The notes: generated by a model from the sequence alone, not told the origin. A stretch of 64,000 nucleotides of DNA from Hyalella azteca (GCF_000764305.2 NW_025933374.1:155652-219651), one strand, 5' to 3'; positions 1-11,607 are shown, counted from the first letter of the stretch. A program made the numbers and translations.

Positions 1-169
1 CTAGAATTTGAAACAAGAACCTACACCAGGGGTTACCGACATGTGGAACAGCCTCCCTGAAGATATTGTTGACGCTCCGAGTATGAACGCGTTCTAGAAC
101 AGACTAGACAAGGCCATGCAGGAGCATATGTTTAGTCTTGAAATGCCTCGTATCCTACGGAACAACTGA
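1..169 (+). pseudogene. Non-LTR retrotransposon ORF2 C-terminal fragment (dead)
   Basis: One frame reads VTDMWNSLPEDIVDAPSMNAF, a tail motif typical of non-LTR retrotransposon (LINE) ORF2 proteins, then an in-frame TAG at about 112-114, then NRLDKAMQEHMF and a TGA at 167-169. The same tail, with the DAPSMNAFKNRLDKAM core intact, recurs on the minus strand at 13185-13301, and a diverged version (VTDVWNSLPAFNLDAPNRSAF) at 35575-35964. The element continues beyond the left edge of the window. The internal stop shows this copy is not functional. Confidence 0.75.
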
Positions 170-3140
170 CATCTAGAAACGATTTTAAACCTACCGTCCG
201 TTGAAAATATTTGATCAAAAGACCAGTCTAGTCAAGAAAATAATAAGAATCGACAACATGCCTTTTCTTCAATGCCGAAGATACTATACAGTCTATACTA
301 TACTATACAATGTACTCGTATGTTCCTTCCACCGGAGAATCTTCCTTTATGACCTACATACTGCACACGTTCATTTTGATCGTTGCCAAAAGCGCAGAGA
401 GTATCATGTGAGCTTCGTAAATGTGACAATCAACATTTTATCTTGTATAATGCAATTTAACACTGGTGTAACAGCTCTGATTAGGCCACATTTACTTGTC
501 GCCGATTCTCAACCCCTGATCTTGTAATCCAATCACGATAATCTTGACCACTAGGTAACCTCAAGCTGCAGCAATAACTTATAATATGATAAAATTATAT
601 TTAGAGCTGCAGCTACGTGACAATACAAAGCGTAGCTTTCTCTTCGTGGTGTGAATTGAAGTTCCGTTGTATTTTTCATTTCCTATAAATAAATCAGTTG
701 ATTAATTAGCAAACCATACAACAGGAGAGCCTTGTTATTTCGAATGACAGAGTTCTTGAAATTGCAGAATAGTATTTTGGAAACTGTTGCAATTAGTCGG
801 TTAATGAGACCTGAGAGGAATCGGGATTTTTCGTAATGTGATTCGAATTACCAGATTTCCAAGATTGAGACAGGTGCCAAATTTCTGAACAAGAAGGAAG
901 CACGCCATTCCAAAGTCTGCAATAATGATCAATCGAGTTGCGTCAAATGGCGCTACATTTTCTCATTTTTGTTACATTGTCTTTTCCTTCACGAAGACTG
1001 GCGAAATACCAAAGGAAAAGTGCACGAAATTATTTTCATCGGACACGCCCTTATTTGATTTAGCAATAAACATTCGCCATTTATACGTAATGTAGAATGA
1101 AAACCCCGATCCATTACTTAACAAGGTATGGTATTGCAAACTGCAGCAATTATAGAGCTCACTACTCTGCCGTGTGGCTGCATTGGACTAGTCTTCAGAG
1201 GCTCCCGTAAATCCCGAATGAAAAATAAAAAAATATAACTCGGTACTCACTGCAGTGAGTGGCAGAGAGAGCATTTTCTCGCCGACGAAAACCTAAAGTC
1301 ACGGACGGACTGACAGACGGACGGACATGCCGAGCACAATAGGGCATTTTTCCATAAATGAGAAGATGCGCTAAAAATGGTACTGACAAACGCTGAGCCG
1401 TTATCATTTCGAAAGCACTCCAAAAATGTACTTTCTCTGATTCAATAATTATACTTTCACTCGCACTTCAATAGATTCATCATACTAGTATTTTTTTATC
1501 CCCCTTCCACCGTGGGGATAAAATCCACCTCATTCCAGTGTGATCATCACTAGGGTCTTAAGAGATTGTTTAAGACCGGAATCCCAGCAGCCAGTGGTTT
1601 AGGTGTTGTACTAAAGCTAAACGATAGACTTGAGTTTAGCTTCAATAATTTTTATAAGGAAATTGACGTACTTGGGGAAAATGATATTTTTGGGAATCAG
1701 CTGGCCAACTGAATTTGCACTCATTACGTTAGCGATAGAACGATGTAAGTTTTAACTCACTGATACGTAGTCAAGGGATCATTAGTATATTCTAGTAAGG
1801 TTTCTCCTTCGGCTGTTGTTCGCTTTTTTAACACGAATATCCTATCAACTTATTTATCATACAACCTATTTAACAACTGTCTAAAATAATTCAAGTCTAA
1901 TTTGCAAATTTCGAGTTATTCTTGATTTATTCGTCAATAATTCCTTCCACAACATCGGAGCTTATTTCATTCGAGTTCAATCTTCAAATAAATGCAGGAC
2001 GGAACAGGCAAACTTACTCTATTAATAAGAACTAAGAACCAAATAAAATGTTGAGCAACAGATTCAGTAATTTATTTAGTACAAAAATGAACACCAGTCC
2101 CACCGTAAGCTATTGAAGAGATAATTCGAAGACAGTCATCACAAACGGCTAAACCTTAACATTACGAAGAGCCAAGCTATCCGTTAAATAACAACAAATA
2201 TTAAAATGTCTACCTAAATTTTGTCTGTGAACGTAAACAAATTCTGCGATAAAAGTTAAAATAAAAACGGCATACACGTCTCAACTAAAAGTACAACAGA
2301 ATACATTCCAAATTTAATCCATGAAAACATCATAATAGATTTACACAGGAAGAATACCAATCAAATTCATGCTGCAAAACAGGGGCAACAGGAACACAGA
2401 TTTGTAGTAATTACAAAATATTAGCCAAGTAAAAGAGCAACAGAGAGCATTTCAAGTACATCTTATCAGGAATGAACTTTGAGCTGCTCTATCTCTGATA
2501 AATTACTTATTCAGAGACAGAAAATTAAAAATATTAATTTTTATTGATATAGTGCGCATTTCGAAAAAATTGCATTCATGAAATAGAATCCCAGCAAATG
2601 CTTACGCTCATTAAAAAAATATACAACAAAACAATCTTCATACCTCTCAATCTTTATGTTCTAATGACACAGATCAAGACTGCCATTGCAAAATATATCA
2701 GGAGTACCAATAATGAAGGCTTACAGAACCCAATATCTTCAGTTATTACCAACTCCTTATGAGGATTCGCCACGGACCAATTAAGTTATCTCTTTCAAGA
2801 AAATCTTAGAATCACAACAAATCTGAGTTCAGTTTAAAAATTTACTTGCATTACGAAAAACAAATCAGAGAAATTTATTTTAGACTTCACTTTGCGATTG
2901 ATACTTGAATCAATTTACAAGACCTCGAGGAACAATATTAGCCAATATTAAACGAAATTGTGGCGATGAAATGATTGCTATATATTGAACTTAAAGCCAT
3001 GAATAGAACATCAAAATTAATATATTCCAGATTTATTAAGCAGAAAACGTTCAAAAGATAATGGCCGATAAACATTGCGCACAAATGAATTGTAACTCAA
3101 ACGTCGATGTGAGTTACCAGTAAGTTAATCTTATTATCTA
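170..3140. other. Intergenic region downstream of CDK5RAP3
   Basis: No convincing gene was seen. Open frames here are short and low in complexity. A dispersed repeat lies at about 1200-1375 (listed separately). A possible polyadenylation signal for the minus-strand CDK5RAP3 gene (AATAAA on the minus strand) lies at 3032-3037, about 200 bases past its stop codon. Confidence 0.5.
1200..1375 (-). repeat. Dispersed repeat, copy 1 (partner at about 36000-36195)
   Basis: This stretch shares ordered blocks with 36000-36195 in opposite orientation: a CACTGCAGTGAGT palindrome beside an AT-rich ATATTTTTTTATT-like run, a GAGAAAATGC block, and a run of GTCCGTCTGTC-type short repeats. Both copies lie within about 1.2 kb of a LINE ORF2 tail, so this could be part of a LINE 3' end or an independent short element. 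Its family was not recognised. Confidence 0.6.
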
Positions 3141-3235
3141 TGTCTGGCGCCCATGATGTTGACCATCCTGCCGTTATATTTACTGCCGATGGCGTCCTGC
3201 AGTTGCGACACGAAGCTTTTAGCGGCCGTCTTGGT
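3141..3235 (-). pseudogene. Duplicated piece of the CDK5RAP3 terminal exon
   Basis: Bases 3141-3235 match 3251-3345 inside the last CDK5RAP3 exon at an offset of 110 bases, with four differences in about 95. On the minus strand the copy encodes KSFVSQLQDAIGSKYNGR and then MVNIMGARHR before a TAA. Relative to the true exon three of the four differences change an amino acid (L to F, L to S, S to G). It lies just past the gene's TAG stop, so it would sit in the 3' UTR, or could serve as an alternative C-terminal end if spliced. Confidence 0.85.
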
Positions 3236-3240
3236 TTCTC

Positions 3241-6200
3241 CTATAAATTCTGTCTGGCGCCCATGATGTTAACCATCCTGCCGTTATATTTACTGCTGAT
3301 GGCGTCCTGCAGTTGCAACACGAGGCTTTTAGCGGCCGTCTTGGTCTGCTGCAGCTTCTTGGTGAGCTGCTGCTGCTGCTCCTGCGCGTGCTGACGTCGC
3401 TGCTGCAGTGTAGCCAGCGTCGCAGGGCACACGACGCTGCGCTGCTCCAGCTTGCGTAGCGTCTCCGTTAGCCGGTCAACGTATCTGCGTTATGAGGTTA
3501 TTAGTTCATATTAACATCTCGCACAACAAACAGCTTACACACAGCAACGTACTGCAACACACTGCAAGATACTGCAACATACCACATCATAAACAGCCTG
3601 CTCAGGACAATATCCTTGTACTCAATGAACCTTCACTGGAAGCAGTTATTATTTCATACTAATATCTCGCATCACTAACAACACTCACTACAATGTGTTC
3701 CTCGATGGACCTTCGTAGCAAGTTTTAGTTTGCTCTGGGAGATTACTGCAGCCAAGAACCTCGATTTACTTTTAGTGATAAACTGCATAACCGCTGCTGC
3801 ATTGATGCCATTAATTTATTTTTATATAATAATTCTAAAAATCAGGCTTTTAGAACAAAAATTACGGTTATGTTCTTCCAACCGATGAGAATCATGTTAT
3901 CTGCCTGCATAGTTTAATCTTATTTATACTGATGACTCATGTCATTATTTTCAGAGAGACTCATCTTATTCTCACCGGTGACACTCATCTTATTCTCACC
4001 GGTGAGACTCGCTGATCAGAAAGAGCTGCAGGATCTTGGGCGTGGTGAGATCTGCTATGATTTTCTGCACAAGCTTCAGCTGCGACTCAATCGTGCTGGC
4101 CGTGACCTAAAGATCAAAACATTGCTCAGAAAATTAGGTAAGCTCATAGTTAATTTAAGTTACTGACATGATTTATAAATATTTAAGCAAACTTTAAGTG
4201 GTTTTTAGCAAGTTATAACTGTCAATGTTCGCATGTTAAGCTCTGGAATCTATCCTCCCTCTAATATAGGCACATCATCCGCACATGTAACTCTTTTACA
4301 GAATATCAAACACGAGTAACAACATACACAAATGTTTTTTGCACGGCATTACTTATCTATTACTGATGCTGCGAGCTGTTCTCACCACCATAAAGGCCCT
4401 CCCCTTTAAGATCCACCTATCACCGTGTGTTGCAGCCTCCCTGCACCACCCACCACCATAGTGCAGCCCCTCTGCATCACCCACCACCATAGTGCACCAC
4501 CCAACCCCCCACCACCCACCATCTGCAGGTTCTTGGGGGCGTCATCCCAGAGGTTGAGGGCGACGAGGCTCTCCTCGGCGCTCGTCATCTCCACGAGCCT
4601 GTACCCCAGGAACGCCTCTAGCTGTAAACAAAAAATAATTCTTAACGAGGATTTAGATAAATGTAAAATCAAAAAATATTGTTTGTACAAAGGAATTATA
4701 AGGGTTGACAAATGAAAACAAACATTCGTCAATTACTCAATTTGTACTTAAAAATGTAAAAATGTTGCCGATAGTAAATGGAAAAAATTTCAACACAATT
4801 CGTCTTGAAAATACATTAACTAGGAGATAATTTCTCAAATAAAAATAAATTATATTTTTCCAATTTTCACAGAAATAAGTATTTGGGACTGCATTAGACA
4901 AGAATTTTAAAGATTACATTGAACATTTGATAAACGAGGAAATGTAGAGAAATAGAAATATATCATCATTTTATGACTAAGAAAGTGGGTTTTATCAACT
5001 TGACCTGAAATGCACCAGGGTTATGTAGGAATAATTATACTATTTAATGCTACAAACATACTCGTTGGTTGTATTCCATTCCTTGGCGCCCTCACCTCAT
5101 ATAGGTTAGCGAGAATCCTAACCCTGGTTGAGGGGTTGAGAAGCAGTGATAAGGCTTCTGAACCTCTGGCCACTCCACCAGAAACTCCACTCGCCTCCAC
5201 TGTAATGTCGGCCTGAAAACACAGAGTTGGTGCTTCAATTATAGCTCATCAAACTGATTTCATCTACACTAGTTATACTGAAAAGAAAATATCAGCACCG
5301 TCAAGTGGGGTGACTTTGGCCACCACTACAACAGAAAAAAGTAACAGCAAAACAAAATAATAAACGTTGGCCAAAGTCCAAAGTCACCCCAGTCACTTTG
5401 GCCGTCAACCCACTTGACGGCACTGAAAAATTCTGCAAGGGCTTTGTCTTTTTTATGTTTCGTGAAAATCATTCAGGAAACAGCCGTCTTTTATGGATTG
5501 ACAATAAATTTAACACGGTTTGATTGATTTATCTCGTCTATCCGGATTCAATACAAGAAATTCTACATAATATTGAACTTTCGGGAACAAAAGAATTACT
5601 ATTTTCTGTGAATGACAGCGTGATCGTTAGATATTCATTGTATAACAACAACATAAAGAAGACAATTATAATTAAACTATTAGACGTACGATGTCTGCAG
5701 CGCTCCAGTCGATCTGTTCTGCATCGCCCAGTTTGATGTCACTTGTTTGGTGGTCACCAAAATCTATTTCACCGCCGTCATTATCCCCAAAATCAATGGC
5801 ACCATCTGCAATTTAAGAAACTTGATATTCCAACACAGAAGGTGGTTATTTTTATTAATATATATGCATAAAATTTTACCCTCAAGTTGAGTACAATAGT
5901 GGACTGCTTTAAAACACTCATGAAAAATAAGTAATCAGTTGCTTTCTGATTGAGCTATGTAACAACATTGCAGTGGATCCTGTAACTTACCTGCAGCACT
6001 GTTGCTTGTTAATTCAATGCCACCAGCATCGGCATCACCAAAGTCAATGCCACCAGCATCGGCATCACCAAAGTCAATGCCACCAGCATCGGCATCACCA
6101 AAGTCAATGCCACCAGCATCGGCATCACCCAAGGCGTCTCCCTTGCTTTGCTGTGTAGAACTAAGGAGGGAGTCCAAGGGGCTCTCAATAGACAGAGGCT

Positions 6201-9200
6201 CTTCGCCATGAAGGTATTGGTAGGTAGTCACATCTCCATGCTCTGGAGAAGACAAATTCATTAAGATTCAACACAAAATAATCATATACACTGGAATTAA
6301 AATAAAATAGCCTCATCCCTTCTATCCCAGATATTGCACGATTTAAGATGCTTACAGCAAACGCAACGGCTAATTACTTACAGTGCTTATTTTCTGAGAA
6401 GAGCAAAATTACACTTAGTATATGATTAAAAAGTAATAATAATTGATGGTACATCAAGAGAACACATATTGCTTTGTTCAATGCTAGAATGGAAGGAAAA
6501 TGACACATTAAAAAGAGTACAAAATTTTGTCAACTAACCAGCAATGTAAAGCAGCATAGTTAGGCTGTCCTGGTATTTTCCATCACAAGTGAAAGCAACA
6601 AAAGAAAGGTAGAACTTAGCAGCACTTGACACTTCAGAAAAAGTTTGTCCTATACGCTTCAATTCAGCAGGCAGCTCTTTGAGCTGATCTATGAGTTCTC
6701 TCCTTACCTGAAAGAAAAAATTTTAAATCAGTCACAAAAAATAGTATACCTATATAAACAGAAATTCCTTTGGCTTGAATACTGACTTGTGGTACCTCAA
6801 TGGCTTATACTAAAGGAGTTTGGTAACTATTATGATAAACAATGATGTTAACTCTAACCTTAAAAGAAAAAGGCATAAGATAATTTAAAAATTTTAATTA
6901 AATTTGGTAATAATTTGAAAAAATTACTTAGAATTATATCTAATAGCAGAAAGAGATATTCTTTATGGTTTTGACTTAAATAAGTTAAATAAATAAAAAC
7001 TAACATCAATGCCCTCAATGCCCAGCTGCTTGCACTGTCTCTGGTAGGCCTTTTGTGAATTCTGCGCCATTTTGTGCAGGTCTGCTTCTCTTTTGTCACA
7101 CTCCTGGAGTAATTAGATAAAGAGTTACTTTAATTTTGGAAACACTAGGAAACCAGAAAGAATTTAATGGTATTTGAAATAGAATTGAAAAGCTACATTT
7201 CTGTCACTACTAAAACCAACATATAAATATAAATAAAGTAAAACAATTTCAAATAGGAATTTTAGAAATTTTGAATATCTCTGTTCTTGTTCAAAATAAG
7301 CAATGCATGGAGGAGGAGAAACAAAGCAAAAATTTAATTAACTAGAATCAAGTTTTTTCATTAAATTTGTACAAGAAGTTGGAAATTTCTATGGTCTTAC
7401 AATTTTGATTCCAACTTCAATAAAGACCAGGAAGATTAGATTTCTGATGACTTATATACCTGCTGAATTTGAGTGCAGCGACTCAACTGCCCCTGAATAC
7501 CAGGTATTTCATGAGCAATATACTGATGCAGTAAATGGCCGCTCTCAGCAAGATATGCTCCACCTTTCTCGTACTGCTTCACCACAGCTTGCCAGTCCTA
7601 TGATTCACATGAAAATTATGAATAAAAAGTTTTTTAAAATTAGACAAGAATGATATTTTTAATTTGTAAGTAGTCATTTTATTTTACAAGCTAATAGAGA
7701 TAAACAAGGACATTTATTTTCATGAAGCCTTGTGACACAAAATACAGTTCTCAGTTCCATTTAATTTGGCAAACTGAGAACAGAACATTAGAAGCATATA
7801 AGAATCTCAAAAATTCAACAAGAGAACTATTGTATTTAATGATTACATTATTACTGGGTAGTTCTAGAATCCTTTTAGAACTACTAAAGCAAATTGACTG
7901 AATTGAAAACAGACCTTCATTCGTTGTGATGTGTACCATCCCAATATATTTTTGGAGTCAGCTTCTGTTTGTTTGAGAATTTTTACAATTTTTAAACAGT
8001 GAAAGTAGTTGATATCTGAGGAATGAGAAAATCTCATATAAAAATAAGAAAATATGTAGAGTACAGCTAGAGAGCAAAGTACATACAAGCATAAATACAC
8101 ATGTACATGATACATAACTTGCATTTGAGCTAAAAGGCCATTTTTAATTCTCGGAACAAAATACATTATGCATTTAAATTTCTTTTGAGTTCATGTAATA
8201 ATGATAATCAAGAACAAAATAATGGACTAAATAAATGTTTAAATTAAGGATATTTTCAATTTATTGCAAAATTTCATCATAATTTTCAAGTAGAATAAGC
8301 AACAAAAATTCAAATAACATTGAGAGCATCATTTTTTTTCATTATTTATACACAAATGAATTAAAATTTATCCTTGAAATAAAAAGAATAAAGTTTAGGG
8401 AATATTAGTTTTAATGAAAAAATAAACTACTTACATGTTCCTGACAGAAGTTTAAGAATTTCAGGATGTTCTGGCATGTCTTGAATGGCTGCATTAATTT
8501 GCTCTCGGACAACCCGTGTAGTCTCTGCCCAGTCTTTCTTGGCATGCTGACGTGATACTATGAAGTGCACCAGCTTGTTTAGATGTATATCAATGGGAAG
8601 CTCTTCAACCTGTCAAAAAATTGTCATTAGCACAAATAAATACATTGATCATTCATTAATTTAAAAGTAATCTTACACATTAACCTCAATGAGTGAAAAT
8701 AAAATTTACTCAGCAAAAAATTACTAAGCTGATAAACTCCAAGTCTTGAGAAACAAGCAGCAAAAAGTAGGAACAGATTCAAGCCAGCCAAAGGAAATAC
8801 TCACCTTGCATCATGAAGCCCAAGCTATAGGTAATTAGTAGTGTCATCAAGTAGCTAAAATGTATGCAGGTTATCTTTCATTCTATCCAGTCTTGTAATG
8901 CACTGAATACTCTGGCTAGACCAATGACAGTTTATAAATGATAGTAACTACATGCAATACATGTTGACATTTTAATGTGGATGCAATTTATAAACATGAC
9001 CTCATGACTGCATTGAACCAGTACAAACGACAATTTTATGAAAGTTTCTATATATTGAAAGTATAATATTTGATGCTGGATGAAAATTTTAAATTTATTG
9101 AAAAATCATCTAATAACGATTTGCTAAATTCAGAATCTAGACTATAAAATAAAAATTCAGATGATATTTTTAAAACACAAAAATTAAAAAATGTCAGGAA

Positions 9201-10581
9201 AACTCTAGTCATTGCTTGTAACTGGCAAGGGTTATATCTACCATATTAAGCTGTAACTTAAAGCTTTCCTGCACTTTTAGAGCTGCAAAATTCCTGCTAG
9301 AACATAGATAAATTATCTCCTGTTTAGGCTGTTTAACTGCTAATGAAACTGCATGATTGGGCTGCAAAATCCCACATTTATAAAAATTGGTCACTTCAGA
9401 TTTTCAGAAGTTCAGAGCAGCAAGATTTCATTTTCAAGTAGCAAAATTTCAATCTAGGCTTGAAAGGCACCATATTCCATGATAATTGACAATGGTAGAA
9501 GAGCAATGCTCAATAGAAATACCTACAAATACTTTAAGGCTAATTTTAGAAAGACATACTTTTTAGCCATAAACCATATTAAAATATGTCTACAAAAAAA
9601 CTAAATCTAATAATCTAAAAGCATACATTGATGTCAAGAGTCAGAAGATTTCTATAGATATACTTGTACTAACAAATTTTTTAGATATGATAAAAATCAT
9701 AAAAACATAGTATAAATTAGTGTTCAGCTATGAAATTTCACAATTAATGAAATGTAGAGTTAAATTAATCCTGTCTTTAAATGAAAGGGTTAGGTTAAGT
9801 AATGTGGATTACTCATACGGTAGTCATACCTTAATAACCATATTATCATGAGGATCATGAGGATGTATCTTATAGGGTAAACGCGGTATATTCCGACATC
9901 GTAGGTAATTCCGTCACCTATCCAGCTTTTCCTTTATATTAAGCTTTGTTTTAGTTCCATGCGTTCATTGATGGTTGAAATGGTGACGTCATACATTTGC
10001 GTGTCGAAATACTGCAAAAACACTAGGTCTTGGCCAATGCTGACGCATAGTGAAGTGTTTTGAGAGTCATGTGAAGGCAACAGAACTTACGTAATGCATA
10101 CGTTTTTTTAATAGTTTTTCATTTCTCGATGCGTCCCTAATGTGTCGGAATATACCGCGTTTACCCTTACATGACATGACATGACATGACATGACATGAT
10201 TTTTTTCTTATACGTTCACATTATTACAAACCCTATGATACCTAGGTATGTAAATTAATATAATATATAAGCTGTCCACAATGGCACAATCCACATGACA
10301 TAACCTACCTAGGCTAGTACATCGGCCATTACCTAGTCGTTACCAGTTTACCACTTACCAGTGTGTTTATTATTACGGTATTACCTATTACCTAATAGTC
10401 TAATACCTATATATACTTATTAGCTATACTATTTTGGATTGCCCGGCAGGCTGGCCATAAACAAATAAACCGTGTTAATTAATCTGCGTTAATAGAACCC
10501 AATAATTCACAGTAACAGTGCATTAATGATGATTATTATTATAAAAATAGAAACGTTGTCAAAACTTACTTCTTCATCCAT
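3241..10581 (-). CDS. CDK5RAP3: CDK5RAP3 (C53/LZAP) orthologue, 12 exons
   Basis: Exons, each bounded by GT/AG with consistent phase: 10581-10570, 8609-8435, 8015-7915, 7597-7460, 7103-7005, 6707-6539, 6242-5991, 5805-5690, 5212-5096, 4621-4520, 4106-4000, 3484-3241. They join to about 543 aa; the human protein is about 506. Family landmarks are clear: VEELPIDIHLNKLV near the start, INYFHCLKIVKILKQTEA, NILGWYTSQRMKDWQ, a GVARGSEALSLL block, and a C-terminus with coiled-coil QQQQQLTKKL and SKYNGRMVNIMG. CDK5RAP3 is an adaptor of the UFL1-DDRGK1 UFM1 ligase at the ER and a receptor in ER-phagy. The acidic linker (residues about 266-354) carries repeated IDFG motifs and one IDWS, matching the family's shuffled ATG8/UFM1-binding IDWG motifs. 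The start ATG encodes MDEE followed at once by intron 1. Intron 1 (about 1.96 kb) contains a MITE. Identity is secure; exact splice sites are read by eye. Confidence 0.95.
3961..4010 (-). repeat. 24-bp duplication of the CDK5RAP3 exon 11 splice donor
   Basis: On the minus strand the exon end and donor, CACCG|GTGAGAATAAG, are followed 24 bases later by a second CACCGGTGAGAATAAG. The plus strand shows two adjacent units beginning TCATCTTATTCTCACCGGTG. Use of the second donor would add an in-frame TGA within 15 bases, so the exon-proximal donor at 3998-3999 must be used for the full protein. Confidence 0.85.
4437..4520 (-). repeat. Donor-adjacent GGTGGGTG repeats in CDK5RAP3 intron 10
   Basis: The exon 10 donor reads CTGCAGATG|GTGGGTGGTG on the minus strand. 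The next about 80 intron bases contain two further CTATGGTGGTGGGTG blocks about 37 bases apart, each followed by GCAG. The stretch is GT/GC-rich and gives misleading open frames on both strands. Confidence 0.65.
5297..5428. mobile_element. Short hairpin MITE, CCGTCAA-type ends, in CDK5RAP3 intron 8
   Basis: The left end reads CACCGTCAAGTGGGGTGACT and the right end CCCACTTGACGGCACTG, an inverted repeat of about 12-15 bases; an inner inverted repeat (GACTTTGGCC / GGCCAAAGTC) extends the fold. It lies between exons 8 and 9. Similar ends are seen at 61495-63069 and 62416-62631, so this is one family. There is no coding capacity. Confidence 0.65.
6014..6133 (-). repeat. 30-bp coding minisatellite in CDK5RAP3 exon 7 (four units)
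   Basis: Four tandem 30-base units, nearly identical, lie within the coding exon. Each encodes the ten residues GDADAGGIDF, the last unit running into GGIELTSN. Thirty bases keeps the frame. The units add three IDFG motifs at about residues 277-300. Near identity between units implies recent expansion or homogenisation. Confidence 0.9.
9875..10166. mobile_element. 292-bp MITE with GGGTAAACGCGG termini (CDK5RAP3 intron 1)
   Basis: Perfect or near-perfect terminal inverted repeats of about 24 bases start GGGTAAACGCGGTATATTCC at the left and end with the reverse complement at the right. The left sub-terminal sequence (A end: GGTAATTCC, TATATTAAGCTTTG, TGACGTCATAC) and the right one (B end: GTTTTGAGAGT, GCATACG, TTCATTTCT) recur in the elements at 59551-60442 and 60445-63774. 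It has no coding capacity and looks like an internally deleted derivative. A clear target-site duplication was not seen. Confidence 0.8.
10168..10200. repeat. (ACATG)n microsatellite
   Basis: Six or so tandem pentanucleotide units follow the right end of the MITE directly, in intron 1 of CDK5RAP3. Confidence 0.85.
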
Positions 10582-10691
10582 AATGACGATGGTGCTTCAA
10601 GGACGATGATTATGTACTTATTTTAGAAGATAGTAACGACGGTTCACTGAAAGTATTCTGATTGGCAAAACAATTTGGAACCGCGACCTCT

Positions 10692-11607
10692 TCAGTCTTC
10701 AGAGTTCAGTCTTCTCTCTGTATCACAGTCACTCGAATATCCACTAAATTTCTTGGTCGCAGTTCCACAACTTCCACGCAAGTCTTCTTCTTCTTCTATC
10801 TGCTTTCTGAGGACTTGGTTCTTCACCACTCGCCTCACGTCTGGACAGGCAGCAAGGGTTTGGCCGCACAAACCTGAGGGCAAAGGCCCTGTCTCTTATA
10901 CACATCTAGATGTGTATAAGAGACAGCTATACNTGGGGAGAGGAGATTACATCAGAATTAGGTATGATACTATGTTGCTTCTCAATTCCACCCAGATATT
11001 GTTTAGATGCAACACCTTGCAAGTGGACTGCAGATTCAGGTCTCTTGCCTGGGTTCTGGTTTTGGCAGCCAGTTGCTTTTCTCTTAACTGATTGGGATAC
11101 AGTAGCTTTAAGCTGTGTATTTGAAAGAGCTGGTAAAGAAAGATCTTGAATGTAATCAAATACTTCTCCCATATCATTAACATTCTGATCTTCAAAGATA
11201 GACTCATCTGCCCAACTTGTCATAGAACTGCCTGGCAATGGCCACATTGGGCTCTCACTATCTGACAAATCAGGTCTCTGAGTCAAAGAGTCAAAACTTT
11301 TTATCTCAACCGAAGATTCAATCTGGCTATGACTAGCACTGGCAATAGGCTTGCCTTTATTTCCCTCAATACTGGAAACTAACTCTTCACCAACTGAGGC
11401 TCCAATTCCAAGTATATCAACATCTGACTGCACTGATCTACTAGTGCCAACTGTAGCCATCTGCGTTTCTGTTTGCCCGGCTGAGGTCGAAGACATCCTA
11501 CAGAGCTCCTCAATCATGTCTCCCACTTGAGTTCCCTTCAGTCCTTTGGCCACTTCACTATCAAATACGTCTGTTAACTCCGCAAGCCCCGGTGAATTAG
11601 AATCCAT
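10692..11607 (-). CDS. Unrecognised gene, broken by an assembly artefact
   Basis: From the ATG at 11607-11605 (MDSNSPGLAELTDVFD) a frame stays open for 226 codons, rich in S, T, D and Q, with no family I recognise; it includes SWADESIFEDQNVNDMGEVF and a basic KRKATG stretch. It ends at CCNGTATAG: reading the N as G on the minus strand gives a CAG|GTATAG splice donor at about 10932, so the first exon is probably 10934-11607. The mate-pair adapter follows at once. Beyond it, 10692-10888 could hold the last exon: after CCCTCAG one frame gives VCAAKPLLPVQT and stop, while another is open longer (QTLAACPDVRRVVKNQVLRK through RRLNSED). Which frame is real, and whether both sides are truly adjacent, cannot be told. 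Its tail lies about 110 bases from the CDK5RAP3 start. Confidence 0.55.
10889..10926. other. Nextera mate-pair junction adapter left in the assembly
   Basis: Bases 10889-10907 are CTGTCTCTTATACACATCT, the 19-base Tn5 mosaic end, and 10908-10926 are its exact reverse complement. This 38-base palindrome is the circularisation junction of Nextera mate-pair libraries, not biology. Sequence on its two sides may come from sites kilobases apart. A lone N at 10933 sits beside it. Confidence 0.97.

Noticed and set aside
10889..10926. Perfect 38-bp palindrome as a regulatory hairpin
   Set aside because: It is exactly the Tn5 mosaic-end junction used in mate-pair libraries.
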